Assembly: GCF_009857435.1 (NCBI RefSeq)
Contig: NZ_WWCK01000002.1
Location: 310,001 to 374,000, forward strand
DNA: 64,000 nt
Direction: 5' to 3'
Source: Duganella rivi
GTDB taxonomy: Bacteria; Pseudomonadota; Gammaproteobacteria; Burkholderiales; Burkholderiaceae_D
Shown here piece after piece: positions 26,747 through 36,642 of the stretch; position 1 is the first letter of the stretch; each line of letters begins with the position of its first letter. A model generated the notes under the pieces. It was given only the letters and a program-made list of their open reading frames with translations. It made no database searches and had not been told where the DNA came from. The position numbers and the translations under genes were made by a program.

Positions 26747-27625
26747 ATGCCCAACTTTCCCCGCCGCCGCGCCAAGAACAGCGCGGCCCAAGCCAAGCTG
26801 CCCAAAACGTCACGCTTCAGCCGTTTTGCGCGTCGCGCCCGCGGAGAGGATCTGGACCGGCCGCGCCATCGCGGCATTTACCTGCTGCCAAACGCTTTCA
26901 CCACCGCCGCGCTGTTCTGCGGCTTCTACGCCATCGTCATGGCGATGAACCAGAAGTTTGAACACGCGGCATGGGCCATCTTCATCGCCATGGTGCTTGA
27001 TGGCCTGGACGGCCGCGTCGCGCGCCTGACCAACACCCAGAGCGAATTCGGCGCGCAATACGATTCGCTGTCGGACATGGTGTCCTTCGGCGCCGCACCG
27101 GCGCTGGTGATGTACGAGTGGTCGCTGCGCGGCTTGGGTAAGCTGGGCTGGATCGCGGCCTTCGTCTACTGCGCCGGCGCCGCGCTGCGCCTCGCGCGCT
27201 TCAACACCAATATCGAAGTAGTGGACAAGCGCTACTTCCAGGGCATGCCGTCGCCGTCCGCCGCAGCGCTGGTGGCCGGCTTTATCTTGATGATTCTGGA
27301 TCTCGAACTTGATATCTCCGGGTTGGAGATGGCTTGGGTATCGTGGGGCATCGCGGTGTTTGCCGGCCTGACCATGGTCAGCAACGTGCCGTTCTACAGC
27401 TTCAAGGACGTGAACTTCCGCAAGCCGGTGCCGTTCATCGGCGTGTTCCTGATCGCGCTTGGCCTGGCGCTGATTGCGATTAAACCGGCAGCCACGTTGT
27501 GGCCTTTGTTCGCAGCCTACGGCCTGTCCGGCTACATCGTCGCCGCATGGCGCGCTGCCAAGGGCAAAAAGGTCAGCTTGATCCAGACCGATATGGATAG
27601 CGACGATCCAAGCGAACGTCACTAA
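26747..27625 (+). CDS. pssA: CDP-diacylglycerol--serine O-phosphatidyltransferase
   Basis: The 292-residue integral membrane enzyme makes phosphatidylserine from CDP-diacylglycerol and L-serine. The CDP-alcohol phosphotransferase motif DG-x2-AR-x8-G-x3-D-x3-D is present as DGLDGRVARLTNTQSEFGAQ then YDSLSDMVSFG (about residues 85-115). There are about eight hydrophobic helices. A basic N-terminus (RRRAKNSAAQ, KTSRFSRFARRARG) precedes the first helix. It is upstream of leuA, as seen in other Burkholderiales. Confidence 0.93.
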   Translation: MPNFPRRRAKNSAAQAKLPKTSRFSRFARRARGEDLDRPRHRGIYLLPNAFTTAALFCGFYAIVMAMNQKFEHAAWAIFIAMVLDGLDGRVARLTNTQSEFGAQYDSLSDMVSFGAAPALVMYEWSLRGLGKLGWIAAFVYCAGAALRLARFNTNIEVVDKRYFQGMPSPSAAALVAGFILMILDLELDISGLEMAWVSWGIAVFAGLTMVSNVPFYSFKDVNFRKPVPFIGVFLIALGLALIAIKPAATLWPLFAAYGLSGYIVAAWRAAKGKKVSLIQTDMDSDDPSERH

Positions 27626-27670
27626 GCGAGAGGGCGGCAGGCCCTGAGTAGCAGATTCAAGGAGCAACCT

Positions 27671-29218
27671 ATGAACAACTCATCCAACCGCCTAATCATT
27701 TTCGACACCACGCTGCGCGATGGCGAGCAATCGCCGGGCGCGTCGATGACCAAGGACGAGAAAGTCCGCATCGCCAAGCAGCTGGAGCGCCTGCGCGTGG
27801 ATGTCATCGAGGCCGGCTTCGCAGCCGCCTCTCCCGGCGATTTTGAATCGATCAAGGCGATTGCCACTGCGGTGCGCGAGTCGACGATTTGCTCACTGTC
27901 GCGCGCCAATGACCGCGACATCGCCCGCGCTGCCGAAGCGCTGCTGCCGGCGGAACGCAAACGTATCCACACTTTTATCGCGACTTCCAAGCTGCACATG
28001 GAGGCCAAGCTGCGCATGCTGCCGGAGCAGGTGCTGGAGCAGGCCCGCAACGCAGTGCGCTTCGCGCGCCAGCATACCGACGATATTGAATTCAGCCCGG
28101 AAGACGGCAGCCGCTCGGACGAGGACTTCCTGTGCCGCGTGCTGGAAGGCGTGATCGCCGAGGGCGCGACCACCATCAACTTCCCTGACACCGTGGGCTA
28201 CGCGGTGCCGGAGCTGTTCGGCGAAACCATCCGCCGCCTGCGCGAGCGCATTCCGAATTCCGACAAGGCCGTTTGGTCGGTCCACTGTCATAACGACTTG
28301 GGCCTCGCGGTGGCAAACTCGCTGGCCGGCGTGGTGATCGGCGGTGCGCGGCAGATCGAGTGCACTATCAACGGCCTCGGTGAGCGCGCCGGCAACACCG
28401 CGCTGGAAGAGGTAGTGATGGCGCTGCGCACGCGCGGCGGTTACTACAATCTCGAATGCGGCATCGATACGACGCAGATCGTGGCGGCGTCCAAGATGGT
28501 GTCGCAGATTACCGGCTTTGCGGTGCAACCGAATAAAGCGGTGGTCGGCGCGAACGCATTTGCGCACGCTTCCGGCATCCACCAGGACGGCATGCTGAAG
28601 TCGCGCGAGACCTACGAGATCATGCGCGCCGAAGATGTAGGCTGGACTGCAACCAAGATCGTGCTGGGCAAACTGTCCGGCCGCAACGCGTTCAAGCAGC
28701 GCTTGCAGGAGCTGGGCATTGATCTGGAGTCGGAAGCGGAGGTCAACGCGGCCTTCGCGCGCTTCAAGGAACTGGCCGACCGCAAGGCCGATATTTTTGA
28801 CGAGGACATTCTCGCACTCGTGTCGGACGAACAGCAGTCGCAGGAAAGCGAGTTCTATCGCTTCGTCTCGCTGGAGCAGCGCTCGGCCAGCGGCGAGACG
28901 CCGACTGCGAAAGTGGCGTTCCTGGTCGACGGCGAAGAACACGTTAGCGAAGGCCGTGGCGATGGCCCGGTTGACGCCACCGTCAACGCCATCGAGGGCG
29001 AAGTGGGCAGCGGCGCAGAGCTGGTGCTGTTCTCGGTGAACGCCATCAGCACCGGCACGCAGTCGCAAGGCGAGGTGACGATGCGCTTGTCGAAAGAAGG
29101 CCGGATCGTCAACGGCGTTGGCGCAGACCCGGACATCATCGTGGCGTCGGCCAAGGCCTACTTGTCGGCCCTGAATAAACTGCATTCCAAAATTGAGCGA
29201 GTGAACCCGCAACCATGA
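27671..29218 (+). CDS. leuA: 2-isopropylmalate synthase
   Basis: The 515-residue enzyme condenses acetyl-CoA with 2-ketoisovalerate, the first committed leucine step. The catalytic TIM barrel starts with [19 protein letters not shown] (residues 8-26) and includes [17 protein letters not shown] (metal His-x-His). The C-terminal LeuA regulatory domain (about 390-515, SIGTGTQ-like segment [16 protein letters not shown]) binds leucine for feedback inhibition. The RBS AAGGAG lies six bases before the ATG. The stop overlaps the start of the sugar kinase (ATGA). Confidence 0.96.
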   Translation: MNNSSNRLIIFDTTLRDGEQSPGASMTKDEKVRIAKQLERLRVDVIEAGFAAASPGDFESIKAIATAVRESTICSLSRANDRDIARAAEALLPAERKRIHTFIATSKLHMEAKLRMLPEQVLEQARNAVRFARQHTDDIEFSPEDGSRSDEDFLCRVLEGVIAEGATTINFPDTVGYAVPELFGETIRRLRERIPNSDKAVWSVHCHNDLGLAVANSLAGVVIGGARQIECTINGLGERAGNTALEEVVMALRTRGGYYNLECGIDTTQIVAASKMVSQITGFAVQPNKAVVGANAFAHASGIHQDGMLKSRETYEIMRAEDVGWTATKIVLGKLSGRNAFKQRLQELGIDLESEAEVNAAFARFKELADRKADIFDEDILALVSDEQQSQESEFYRFVSLEQRSASGETPTAKVAFLVDGEEHVSEGRGDGPVDATVNAIEGEVGSGAELVLFSVNAISTGTQSQGEVTMRLSKEGRIVNGVGADPDIIVASAKAYLSALNKLHSKIERVNPQP

Positions 29219-30138
29219 GTAAAGATTTTGACGTTGTAGCGCTGGGCGAGGCGATGGTGGAGTTCAACCAGGCCAAAGCCAGCGAACCTATGTACCGCCA
29301 GGGCTTCGGCGGCGACACCTCGAACGCGGTGATCGCAGCCAGCCGGCAGGGCGCGCGCGTGGCCTACCTAAGCCGCGTAGGCGAAGATCATTTCGGCCGC
29401 ATGCTGCTCGACTTGTGGCAAGCCGAAGGCGTAGACGTGAGCGCGGTAGCGCGTGATGCGCAAGCGCCGACTGGTTTGTATTTCGTGAATCACGGCCCGC
29501 AGGGGCATAGCTTCAGCTATCTGCGCGCCGGCTCTGCAGCCAGCCGCATGCTGCCGCAGACCATGGACTTGAGCGCGGCGTCACGCACGCAATGGCTGCA
29601 CGTGTCAGGCATCTCACAGGCCATTTCGGCCGGCGCTTGCGATACCGTGTTTGCCGCGATTGAAGCAGCAAGTGCGGCGGGCGGCAAAGTCAGTTTCGAT
29701 CCGAATCTGCGCTTGTCCTTGTGGCCATTGGCCCGCGCCCGCGCGACCATCAGCGCCACGATTGCGCTGACCGATTTGTTCTTGCCTAGCTTGGACGAAG
29801 CAGTGACGCTGGCTGGCACCGACGACGTAACTGCGATCTTCGCGTGGGCCCGCGCTCACGGCGCGCGCACCATCGTGTTGAAAGCCGGTTCGGCAGGCGC
29901 ATGGTACGCAGCGGAGGGCGAAGCGCCGCAACTGGCCGCATCTCGCGCCGTGCAGGCAGTAGACGCCACCGGCGCCGGCGATTGCTTCGACGGCTCGCTG
30001 TTAGCCCGCCTCGCCGCCGGCGACACATTGGCCGACGCGGTACGCTATGCTAACGTCAGCGCCGGCCTGTCGACGCTAGGCCACGGCGCAGTCGCGCCAA
30101 TTCCAACCGCAGCACAAGTGCGCGCGGCACTGGGCTGA
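29215..30138 (+). CDS. PfkB-family sugar kinase (possibly 2-keto-3-deoxygluconate kinase)
   Basis: The 307-residue ribokinase-fold enzyme has [10 protein letters not shown] and [17 protein letters not shown] near the N-terminus, as in KdgK, and the ATP/catalytic signature [18 protein letters not shown] near residue 250 (GAGDCF; the catalytic base Asp is in GAGD). KdgK is the closest fit I recognise, but fructokinase or another sugar kinase cannot be excluded. It overlaps leuA by 4 bp although it is not a leucine enzyme, so it may simply use the same transcript. Confidence 0.85.
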   Translation: MSKDFDVVALGEAMVEFNQAKASEPMYRQGFGGDTSNAVIAASRQGARVAYLSRVGEDHFGRMLLDLWQAEGVDVSAVARDAQAPTGLYFVNHGPQGHSFSYLRAGSAASRMLPQTMDLSAASRTQWLHVSGISQAISAGACDTVFAAIEAASAAGGKVSFDPNLRLSLWPLARARATISATIALTDLFLPSLDEAVTLAGTDDVTAIFAWARAHGARTIVLKAGSAGAWYAAEGEAPQLAASRAVQAVDATGAGDCFDGSLLARLAAGDTLADAVRYANVSAGLSTLGHGAVAPIPTAAQVRAALG

Positions 30139-30142
30139 TTGT

Positions 30143-30937
30143 TTAGAAGCGGAACTTGACGTAAGCCGCCGGGCCGCTCAGGCGCACATTGAGGTCGGTG
30201 TCGTCACGGTCGCGGGTCAGGCTGATCTTGCTGGTGCTGTATTCAGCCACCACGCCCACCATCGGCGTCGGATACCACTCCACGCCGAGCGCCCCCCCAT
30301 AGATGTGGCCATGGATCTTGCCGCCGTTTTTCTTGATGCCGGAAGCATCGGCATACACGCGCACATTGTCCGACACCGCATGGCGCCAGCCCAGTTCCAC
30401 CAGCGGCGCATACGCATGCTCGCTCTCCGAGTAAGCCGCATTGCCGGCGATGCCGTTCAGCACGCCGCTGGCCGTGCCGTCCACGCGCGCGCGGTAGTAA
30501 GCCGCACCCACGCCCACGCCGAAGACATCTTTGCCGCTGCCGATCCACCATTTATAGGCGAGGTTGGCCAGATCGAGTTTGAGCTTGGCATCGAGCTTGC
30601 CGTTGCCGGTCAGCTGCTGGCCGTTGATGTTGGTGCTGCCGCTCAGGCTTGGGCTGTATGTTTTGTCGTAGCGGTAGTAGTCGAAGTCCAGACCCTGCGT
30701 ATCGCCCAGCAGCAGCTGTGCTTTGGCGCGCGGCAGCGTGACGTGATCGGTCTTATAGGTGCCGGTGTCGACGCGGCCGTAGTTGGTTTCGCCGTTATAG
30801 TTGATGCGCGGCTCGGTATAGAACGCGCCGAGCGAGATGCTGGCACGATCGAGCGGGGCAGCCGGTTCGGCGAAGGCGAAGGCGCTGGCGGCGCTCAGCG
30901 CAAATACGGTGGCGATAGACAAGGCGTGACGGGACAT
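30143..30937 (-). CDS. outer-membrane beta-barrel-type protein
   Basis: The 264-residue protein has a signal peptide (MSRHALSIATVFALSAASAF, cleavage near AFA-EP). The body alternates hydrophobic and polar residues as in outer-membrane barrels (for example KLKLDLANLAYKWWIGSG; VFGVGVGAAYYRARVDG; MVGVVAEYSTSKISL) and ends in the aromatic AAYVKFRF, where a terminal Phe is the usual BAM signal. No specific family is recognised. ATG 30937 has CCAAGGAG upstream. The stop lies four bases after the sugar kinase stop (convergent). Confidence 0.8.
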   Translation of the reverse strand: MSRHALSIATVFALSAASAFAFAEPAAPLDRASISLGAFYTEPRINYNGETNYGRVDTGTYKTDHVTLPRAKAQLLLGDTQGLDFDYYRYDKTYSPSLSGSTNINGQQLTGNGKLDAKLKLDLANLAYKWWIGSGKDVFGVGVGAAYYRARVDGTASGVLNGIAGNAAYSESEHAYAPLVELGWRHAVSDNVRVYADASGIKKNGGKIHGHIYGGALGVEWYPTPMVGVVAEYSTSKISLTRDRDDTDLNVRLSGPAAYVKFRF

Positions 30938-31038
30938 GAGGGCTCCTTGGGTTGCAATATTGATGAAAAGATCATAGCAACCACAACCCTCCAGCACCGT
31001 CGGCGCACGCCCGCAATGCGCGTCGGACTGCTCCTACT

Positions 31039-31524
31039 TCAGCGCCGCCGCACTTCGCGCTCCTCGTCCGGCCCGTTGACCAAGGCTTGCACCATGCCTT
31101 GCCGGTCGAACTCCACCGACATCATGGAATTCCACACATCCTGTTCCTTGTAGCGATATAGCCAGACATCGCCATCCACGCTGGCGTAGTGCGTGACCTG
31201 CGTCGGCCGGCCGAAAGTGCGCAAGATGGTTTCTTTGTTATCCTTGCGCAGTTGCACGGTGGCAAACTTGGCGCTGGTCAGCACCTGTTCATAGGAACGC
31301 AGGCGGCCATCCGGCCCTAGCCGCGCCATCCAGGTGTATTGGCCCATGGGGCCGTAGGCGTATTCCAGCATGGTGTCGTTGCCGTTGGCGTAGACATTGG
31401 TGGGCTGGCCAAGCCGCGCTAGCACGGCCTCGCGGCTATCGCCGGGCTGGGGCGGCGGGCGGCCAAACTGGGCGCATCCAGCCAGCGAGAGCGCCCAAAG
31501 GGCGCAAATCAGCGGTTTACTCAT
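31039..31524 (-). CDS. outer-membrane-type lipoprotein with SmpA/BamE-like repeats
   Basis: The 161-residue lipoprotein has a lipobox ([20 protein letters not shown], lipidated Cys 17). Two related halves follow: [19 protein letters not shown] (about 27-45) and [18 protein letters not shown] (about 96-113). Each resembles the SmpA/OmlA-type helix-turn unit that ends in a strand with YxY (EYAYGP, WLYRYKE). The partner is unknown. GGAG lies upstream of the ATG. It is divergent from rpsO. Confidence 0.8.
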   Translation of the reverse strand: MSKPLICALWALSLAGCAQFGRPPPQPGDSREAVLARLGQPTNVYANGNDTMLEYAYGPMGQYTWMARLGPDGRLRSYEQVLTSAKFATVQLRKDNKETILRTFGRPTQVTHYASVDGDVWLYRYKEQDVWNSMMSVEFDRQGMVQALVNGPDEEREVRRR

Positions 31525-31662
31525 GATTACCTCCTGAAAAAAGCAGACAGGCGGGACTTTTTTCCGCTATACTTCCGGGTCTGGTCTTTCCGACCGGGTT
31601 TTATTGTAAATCACGGTGAGCAGGGTTCCGACTCCGCGCACCGCATGTTAAAGGTAAATATC
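31525..31662 (+). promoter_or_regulatory. rpsO promoter/leader region
   Basis: The 138-bp gap holds a good -10 (TATACT, 31568-31573) and a possible leader hairpin (GGTC, TTTCC, GACC at 31582-31594). S15 in other bacteria represses its own translation by binding its leader. This segment could hold such a site, but I cannot identify the pseudoknot. The region also contains the divergent lipoprotein promoter. Confidence 0.45.
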
Positions 31663-31932
31663 ATGACCGTAGAAAACATCAACAAAGCAGCGATCATCGC
31701 TGACAACGCCCGCGGCGAAAAAGACACCGGCTCCCCAGAAGTGCAAGTTGCACTGCTGACCGCCCGCATCAACGAACTGAACGGCCACTTCAAAGCCCAC
31801 AGCAAAGATCACCACTCGCGTCGTGGCCTGATCATGATGGTTAACCGTCGTAAATCCCTGCTGTCGTACCTGAAGGGCAAAGATGCAACCCGTTACCGCG
31901 ATCTGATCGCTAAACTGGGCCTGCGTAAGTAA
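31663..31932 (+). CDS. rpsO: 30S ribosomal protein S15
   Basis: The 89-residue protein binds 16S rRNA. It matches bacterial S15 throughout ([20 protein letters not shown], then [20 protein letters not shown]). The ATG at 31663 is preceded by AAAGG. The adjacent pnp (rpsO-pnp) follows the common bacterial order. Confidence 0.98.
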   Translation: MTVENINKAAIIADNARGEKDTGSPEVQVALLTARINELNGHFKAHSKDHHSRRGLIMMVNRRKSLLSYLKGKDATRYRDLIAKLGLRK

Positions 31933-31955
31933 TTTTTGCGCCGTCCGGCTTAAAA

Positions 31956-32000
31956 CAAAATGCCTGCGCCAGCTTGCTGTCGCGGGCATTTTGTCTTTTT
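31956..32000 (+). terminator. Terminator between rpsO and pnp
   Basis: CAAAATGCC (31956-31964) pairs with GGCATTTTG (31985-31993), and the stem continues inward through GCG/CGC and CAGC/GCTG with small internal mismatches. TCTTTTT follows. A partial terminator or processing site here is typical of rpsO-pnp. Confidence 0.85.
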
Positions 32001-32027
32001 GAGCATTAAAAAATTGCTAAGTGGAAT
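31999..32027 (+). promoter_or_regulatory. Candidate sigma-70 promoter for pnp
   Basis: TTGAGC (31999-32004) and TGGAAT (32022-32027) are separated by 17 bp, each matching four of six consensus bases. The start of pnp is about 106 bp downstream, allowing a structured 5' UTR like those cleaved by RNase III in pnp autoregulation. Weak prediction. Confidence 0.35.
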
Positions 32028-32132
32028 GTAGTTGTACCGTTGTAGTGAGTAGTAAAGGTGGCGGCAACGCTGCCTGTGGTGAGGTGAACGACAGCTCCTG
32101 AAAATCTGTCGGCAAATAGAAAGGGATTACCC

Positions 32133-34262
32133 ATGTTTAATAAAGTTACGAAAACCTTCCAGTACGGTCAACACACCGTCACGCTGGAAACTGGCGAGAT
32201 CGCTCGTCAGGCCTCCGGCGCGGTGATGGTGTCGATTGAAGACACCGTCGTGCTGGCCACCGTGGTAGCGCGTAAAGACGCGAAACCAGGCCAGGACTTC
32301 TTCCCACTGACCGTCGACTACCTGGAGAAAACCTACGCAGCCGGTAAAATCCCGGGCGGTTTCTTCAAGCGTGAAGGTCGTCCTTCGGAAAAAGAAACCC
32401 TGACGTCCCGCCTGATCGACCGTCCTATCCGTCCTCTGTTCCCAGAGGGCTACATGAACGAAGTGCAAGTGATTGTGCACGTTCTGTCGGTCAACCCAGA
32501 AATCGATCCAGACATCGCCTCGATGATCGGTGCTTCGGCCGCGCTGTGCGTGTCGGGCGTGCCGTTCAACGGCCCGATCGGCGCTGCCCGCGTGGGTTAC
32601 GCCAACGGCCAGTACATCCTGAATCCTACCGTTGAACAACTGAAGACCTCGCAGATGGATCTGGTGGTTGCCGGTACCGAAACCGCCGTGCTGATGGTGG
32701 AATCGGAAGCCCAGCAGCTGTCGGAAGAAATCATGCTGGGCGCGGTGGTCTACGGCCACACCCAGATGAAAGTCGTGATCGACGCGATCCACGACCTGGT
32801 GCGCGACGGCGGCAAGCCTGAGCAAGTGTGGACTGCACCTGCCAAGAACGAAGCGCTGATCGGCCGCGTGGCCCACTTCGGCGAAGCCAAACTGCGCGAC
32901 GCCTACCAGACCCGCGACAAGCAAGCCCGTACCGACAAGCTGCGCGCTGCATCGGCTGAAATCATCGCCGACCTGGCTGCTGAAGCTAGCGCTGCCGGCG
33001 CTGCCGCACCTGACTCGGTTGAAGTCGGCAACATCCTGTTCGAGATGGAATCGAAGATCGTCCGCTCGCAGATCCTGGACGGCGAGCCACGTATCGACGG
33101 CCGCGACACCCGCACCGTGCGTCCAATCTCGATCCGCACCTCGGTGCTGCCGCGTACCCATGGTTCGGCGCTGTTCACCCGTGGCGAAACCCAGGCACTG
33201 GTCGTCGCCACCCTGGGCACCGCCCGTGATTCGCAGAAGATCGACGCGCTGATGGGCGAGTACACCGACGACTTCATGCTGCACTACAACATGCCTCCGT
33301 TCGCGACCGGCGAAACCGGCCGCGTCGGTACGCCGAAGCGCCGCGAAGTGGGCCACGGCCGCCTGGCCAAGCGCGCACTGGTTGCCGCGCTGCCATCGCC
33401 GGAAGAGTTCAGCTACTCGGTGCGTCTGGTGTCGGAAATCACCGAATCGAACGGTTCGTCGTCGATGGCGTCGGTCTGCGGCGGCTGCCTGGCGCTGATG
33501 GATGCCGGCGTGCCGATGAAAGAGCACGTGGCCGGTATCGCCATGGGCCTGATCAAGGAAGGCGGCAAGTTCGCTGTGCTGTCGGACATTCTGGGTGACG
33601 AAGATCACCTGGGCGACATGGACTTCAAAGTAGCCGGCACCCGCAACGGTATCACCGCGCTGCAGATGGACATCAAGATCCAGGGCATCACCAAGGAAAT
33701 CATGCAAGTGGCGCTGGCGCAAGCCAAAGAAGGCCGCGAGCACATCCTGGGCGAAATGCAAAAGGCCGTGCCGAGCGTGAAGACCGAACTGTCGGACTTC
33801 GCACCACGCCTGATCACCATCAAGATCAATCCAGAGAAGATCCGTGACGTGATCGGTAAGGGCGGCGCCGTGATCCGCGCGCTGACTGAAGAGACCGGCA
33901 CCCAGATCGACATCAGCGACGAAGGCGTGGTCACCATCGCTTCCGTGGACGCTGCTGCCGGCCAGGAAGCCAAGCGCCGCATCGAAGAGCTGACCGCATC
34001 GGTCGAAGTAGGCAAGTCCTACGACGGCACCGTGCTGAAACTGCTGGACTTCGGCGCCATCGTGCAAGTGATGCCAGGCAAGGACGGCCTGCTGCACATC
34101 TCGCAGATCGCCAACGAGCGCGTGAACGCGGTGGCTGACTACCTGAAAGAAGGCCAGCAAGTGCGCGTCAAGGTTCTGGAAACCGACGACCGCGGCCGCC
34201 TGAAACTGTCGATGAAAGCTGCTGCTGAAGAAGCCGCTGCGGCTGCTGCCAACGCGCAGTAA
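32133..34262 (+). CDS. pnp: polyribonucleotide nucleotidyltransferase (PNPase)
   Basis: This 709-residue 3'-5' phosphorolytic exoribonuclease has two RNase PH domains (about residues 1-220 and 320-550), the alpha-helical linker, a KH domain (about 555-610, with [20 protein letters not shown]) and an S1 domain (about 620-690, [20 protein letters not shown]). The length is right for the family. It acts in mRNA decay, alone or with an RNase E degradosome. The downstream terminator is strong. Confidence 0.98.
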   Translation: MFNKVTKTFQYGQHTVTLETGEIARQASGAVMVSIEDTVVLATVVARKDAKPGQDFFPLTVDYLEKTYAAGKIPGGFFKREGRPSEKETLTSRLIDRPIRPLFPEGYMNEVQVIVHVLSVNPEIDPDIASMIGASAALCVSGVPFNGPIGAARVGYANGQYILNPTVEQLKTSQMDLVVAGTETAVLMVESEAQQLSEEIMLGAVVYGHTQMKVVIDAIHDLVRDGGKPEQVWTAPAKNEALIGRVAHFGEAKLRDAYQTRDKQARTDKLRAASAEIIADLAAEASAAGAAAPDSVEVGNILFEMESKIVRSQILDGEPRIDGRDTRTVRPISIRTSVLPRTHGSALFTRGETQALVVATLGTARDSQKIDALMGEYTDDFMLHYNMPPFATGETGRVGTPKRREVGHGRLAKRALVAALPSPEEFSYSVRLVSEITESNGSSSMASVCGGCLALMDAGVPMKEHVAGIAMGLIKEGGKFAVLSDILGDEDHLGDMDFKVAGTRNGITALQMDIKIQGITKEIMQVALAQAKEGREHILGEMQKAVPSVKTELSDFAPRLITIKINPEKIRDVIGKGGAVIRALTEETGTQIDISDEGVVTIASVDAAAGQEAKRRIEELTASVEVGKSYDGTVLKLLDFGAIVQVMPGKDGLLHISQIANERVNAVADYLKEGQQVRVKVLETDDRGRLKLSMKAAAEEAAAAAANAQ

Positions 34263-34286
34263 TCGCTACAGCGTAAGCTGATCTAG

Positions 34287-34321
34287 AAGCCGCCGGCGCG
34301 CAAGCCCGGCGGCTTTTTTTT
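34287..34321 (+). terminator. Rho-independent terminator after pnp
   Basis: AAGCCGCCGG (34287-34296) pairs with CCGGCGGCTT (34306-34315) around a 9-base loop, followed by a run of Ts to 34321. It separates the core pnp unit from the AT-rich accessory stretch. Confidence 0.95.
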
Positions 34322-34427
34322 GAGTCGTGTGAAGGCCAGTTTCAACCCCAAAGCGGAAATTTGTCAAAAGAGGGATTTACTGACTGATCCTTATCAGAGA
34401 TTAGTACCGCGAGATAGCTTGTTGAGT

Positions 34428-35615
34428 TCATTCAGTACTATGGTCGCCTCTCGGCACATCAATGAAACGATCCCTTAGTTCATTAAGAGAAAACCAGCGG
34501 ACTTGAACTCTCGAGTCGATCTGGAAAAGCATAGATTCTATCTTACGTTGCTTTTCGTGGGGAAGTTCCTCGATATACACCAATGCCATGATTATTCTAG
34601 CTTGTTCAAAACGAGGATCCCGCTCCAAGCCCGAAACGAGACGTGTCAATGAGTCCCGAATAAAACCACCAACAGTTTTTGGAGATAAGAGTTTTACTTC
34701 GATCACGCATGGCGTATCTTGAATCGTAAAGAAGCCGTCCATGTTAATTCCAGTCCGGGTCTTCACGTTTTGCACAATAGTCGTTCCAAATTCCAGCTGC
34801 AGAGTCCTAATAACAAAATCTTCTGCCTCGTAAGCCAGCCTAATTCGGTGCGCCGTCGACCGGGTTAACTCCGAGAACGCAGGAATGTCAGGCGGTGGTG
34901 AAGCACTTGTATCACTTGCACGTACATCATTGACCGGGGCATCATTAGGTGTATTGCTGCTAGGGGAGTCATTGACAGGTACGTCAGTACTCAATGATTG
35001 GGCGCTTACCTTCTCGGCAGCTTTGGAAACCTGCTCATCTTTCGATTGCGGCCCAACATCGGCAAATACCTCGCCGATAGGCGTCTTGATGTGCAGCTTT
35101 CCCAGTCGCTCACCAAATTTAACTAAGAACGTAGAAATCGGTTGGGCGAAACGCCTTAATATATACGCGATAAGCAACGCCCAAATCAGTGTCTGAAATA
35201 CAGGACCGAGTTTCCCAAGTATACTTAATGCATTGTTAGATTCCTTAGATTGTTCATCATCAACTTTACGCAATAGGTTGAGCAATGCCACTGTCACAGC
35301 AGCCGATGCTGTGGAGTCAGAATTGGGGCTAAGGGATGGCTCGCACGAATTTGAAACCATCACCGACGGGGGAGGTGAGTTGCTAGATATTCTGTTATTG
35401 GAGGAGTATGATCTATTCCCCGTCCTGACGGATTGGTCTACATTGCTTGTATTGTTGACCGTCGAACTTGTCTGCGGTGTTTGGCTACAGCTAGATTTCG
35501 AAGTCGTGTCAAGCCGAGGCTGTGTTGAATTGCCATCTTCATTTCCATATGCATGGGATACCGCAAAGACTAATAGTAGCGTTACTAATACCTTTCTTTC
35601 GAACGACTCCAACAT
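34428..35615 (-). CDS. membrane-anchored PD-(D/E)XK nuclease-like protein
   Basis: The 395-residue protein has a signal/anchor segment (residues 8-24), a low-complexity Ser/Asn/Thr-rich region (30-105), one transmembrane helix (GPVFQTLIWALLIAYIL, about 137-153), a second Ser/Asn/Pro-rich linker (about 195-245) and a C-terminal domain from about 255. The latter has a helix with Glu (AYEAEDFVIRTLQLEF) followed by INMDGFFTIQDTPCVIEVKL (290-309), where Asp293 and Glu306-x-Lys308 match the PD-(D/E)XK active site of restriction-endonuclease folds. The nuclease-like domain should face the cytoplasm if the signal sequence and TM behave as predicted. ATG 35615 has GGAGGAATTG directly upstream. It is AT-rich, unlike all neighbouring genes. 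Substrate and role unknown. Confidence 0.75.
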   Translation of the reverse strand: MLESFERKVLVTLLLVFAVSHAYGNEDGNSTQPRLDTTSKSSCSQTPQTSSTVNNTSNVDQSVRTGNRSYSSNNRISSNSPPPSVMVSNSCEPSLSPNSDSTASAAVTVALLNLLRKVDDEQSKESNNALSILGKLGPVFQTLIWALLIAYILRRFAQPISTFLVKFGERLGKLHIKTPIGEVFADVGPQSKDEQVSKAAEKVSAQSLSTDVPVNDSPSSNTPNDAPVNDVRASDTSASPPPDIPAFSELTRSTAHRIRLAYEAEDFVIRTLQLEFGTTIVQNVKTRTGINMDGFFTIQDTPCVIEVKLLSPKTVGGFIRDSLTRLVSGLERDPRFEQARIIMALVYIEELPHEKQRKIESMLFQIDSRVQVRWFSLNELRDRFIDVPRGDHSTE

Positions 35616-35916
35616 CAATTCCTCCAAGCTTGCAATAATATTCATTTAAAAACACCCTAGGGTAATTTATTTTATAGGCTTTCGTTGGTGCTATGCTGGA
35701 ATATGTCCTTTCGGAGTAAACACTTTGCTGATTAATCTGCTCATGACCCTTCGGCGGCCACCATTTCGATGCCGGTTTTTTCTCAGCAGCGATTCTCTTG
35801 AAAGCAAGCGCTGGGTCTTCACGGCACCAATACTCAAACTGACTGAATCGGCCAATCCACGCAGCAACACCGCTAGGAATACCTGACAAATAACGAGACT
35901 TTAAATCTCTCAACAT
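35539..35916 (-). CDS. hypothetical ORF overlapping the nuclease-like gene, possibly remnant
   Basis: A 125-codon frame runs upstream of the membrane nuclease-like gene and overlaps its first 77 bp. The first two thirds look protein-like (GIPSGVAAWIGRFSQFEYWC, then KKPASKWWPPKGHEQINQQS), while the last 30 residues are only the out-of-frame reading of the next gene's signal sequence. No RBS is visible at the ATG. It may be a truncated or frameshifted gene, or a chance frame. I recognise no family. Confidence 0.35.
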   Translation of the reverse strand: MLRDLKSRYLSGIPSGVAAWIGRFSQFEYWCREDPALAFKRIAAEKKPASKWWPPKGHEQINQQSVYSERTYSSIAPTKAYKINYPRVFLNEYYCKLGGIDVGVVRKKGISNATISLCGIPCIWK

Positions 35917-36204
35917 GCTGCGGATATCGGATTACGAGCCAACTTCGACTTTTTCAGCACAAGACTCCAAGTCATCGCCAGCATGAACACTATCGCGGTT
36001 TACGTGAACAATAATGAGCATCTGGCTCTTTTTTGGCTGAAAACGGAGATTGTCCATAAAGCATAACATCTTGCCTATATTAAGAAATACGCTAAATCTC
36101 ACTGGCACCAATGGCGATGTGTGATTGAAAGTTATGAGATTTCGCTGCGGCTCAATATTGAACTTTTCAGCTGTGCTGCTGGTCTAAAAGCAGAGGAGGT
36201 CGCC
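35917..36204. other. AT-rich intergenic stretch before DUF29 genes
   Basis: These 288 bp lie between the accessory AT-rich genes and the DUF29 pair. They contain no convincing gene. TATATT at 36075-36080 could serve as a -10 for the DUF29 genes, but no -35 is clear. I see nothing else. Confidence 0.5.
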
Positions 36205-36642
36205 ATGAGCAATGTTTATGAAGACGACGTTGTTACGTGGGCGGAGCAGCAGGCTCACTTGCTACGCACAGGCCAATGGTCGCGGCTCGATATCGACAAT
36301 ATCGTTGAGGAGATTGAGGATGTTGGTGAGAGCGAGAGGCGAGAAGTACAAAACCGACTTTGCGTGTTGATTTCAGATTTGCTGAAGTGGTCGCATCAGC
36401 CGGGGCGTCGATCGCGTAATTGGCGCGAGGGAATCCAGCTACAGCGCACTATCATCGACAAGCAACTGAGGCGACATGCTGGATTGAGCACGCTGTTAAA
36501 TGATGACGAGTGGGCGGTGGAGGCATATGGGGATGCACGAACGGCTATCTACAACGAGACAGGGCAGCCTGATCTGCCGGAGCAACTGCCTTGGTCGATA
36601 GGGGAGTTGTTGTCCCCTGAGTTTTGGCCGGAGGCACGATGA
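36205..36642 (+). CDS. DUF29 domain-containing protein, first of pair
   Basis: The 145-residue protein matches DUF29 in full: YEDDVVTWAEQQAHLLRTGQ, then LDIDNIVEEIEDVGESERRE, VLISDLLKWSHQPGRRSRNW and a C-terminal PEQLPWSIGELLSPEFWP. Function of DUF29 is unknown; it is common in cyanobacteria and proteobacteria and often occurs in tandem. ATG 36205 has GAGGAGGT upstream. It overlaps the next gene by 4 bp (ATGA). Confidence 0.88.
   Translation: MSNVYEDDVVTWAEQQAHLLRTGQWSRLDIDNIVEEIEDVGESERREVQNRLCVLISDLLKWSHQPGRRSRNWREGIQLQRTIIDKQLRRHAGLSTLLNDDEWAVEAYGDARTAIYNETGQPDLPEQLPWSIGELLSPEFWPEAR

Noticed and set aside
32127..34160. A 677-codon open frame opposite pnp
   Set aside because: It shadows pnp and shows Arg/His/Val-biased composition without any family features.
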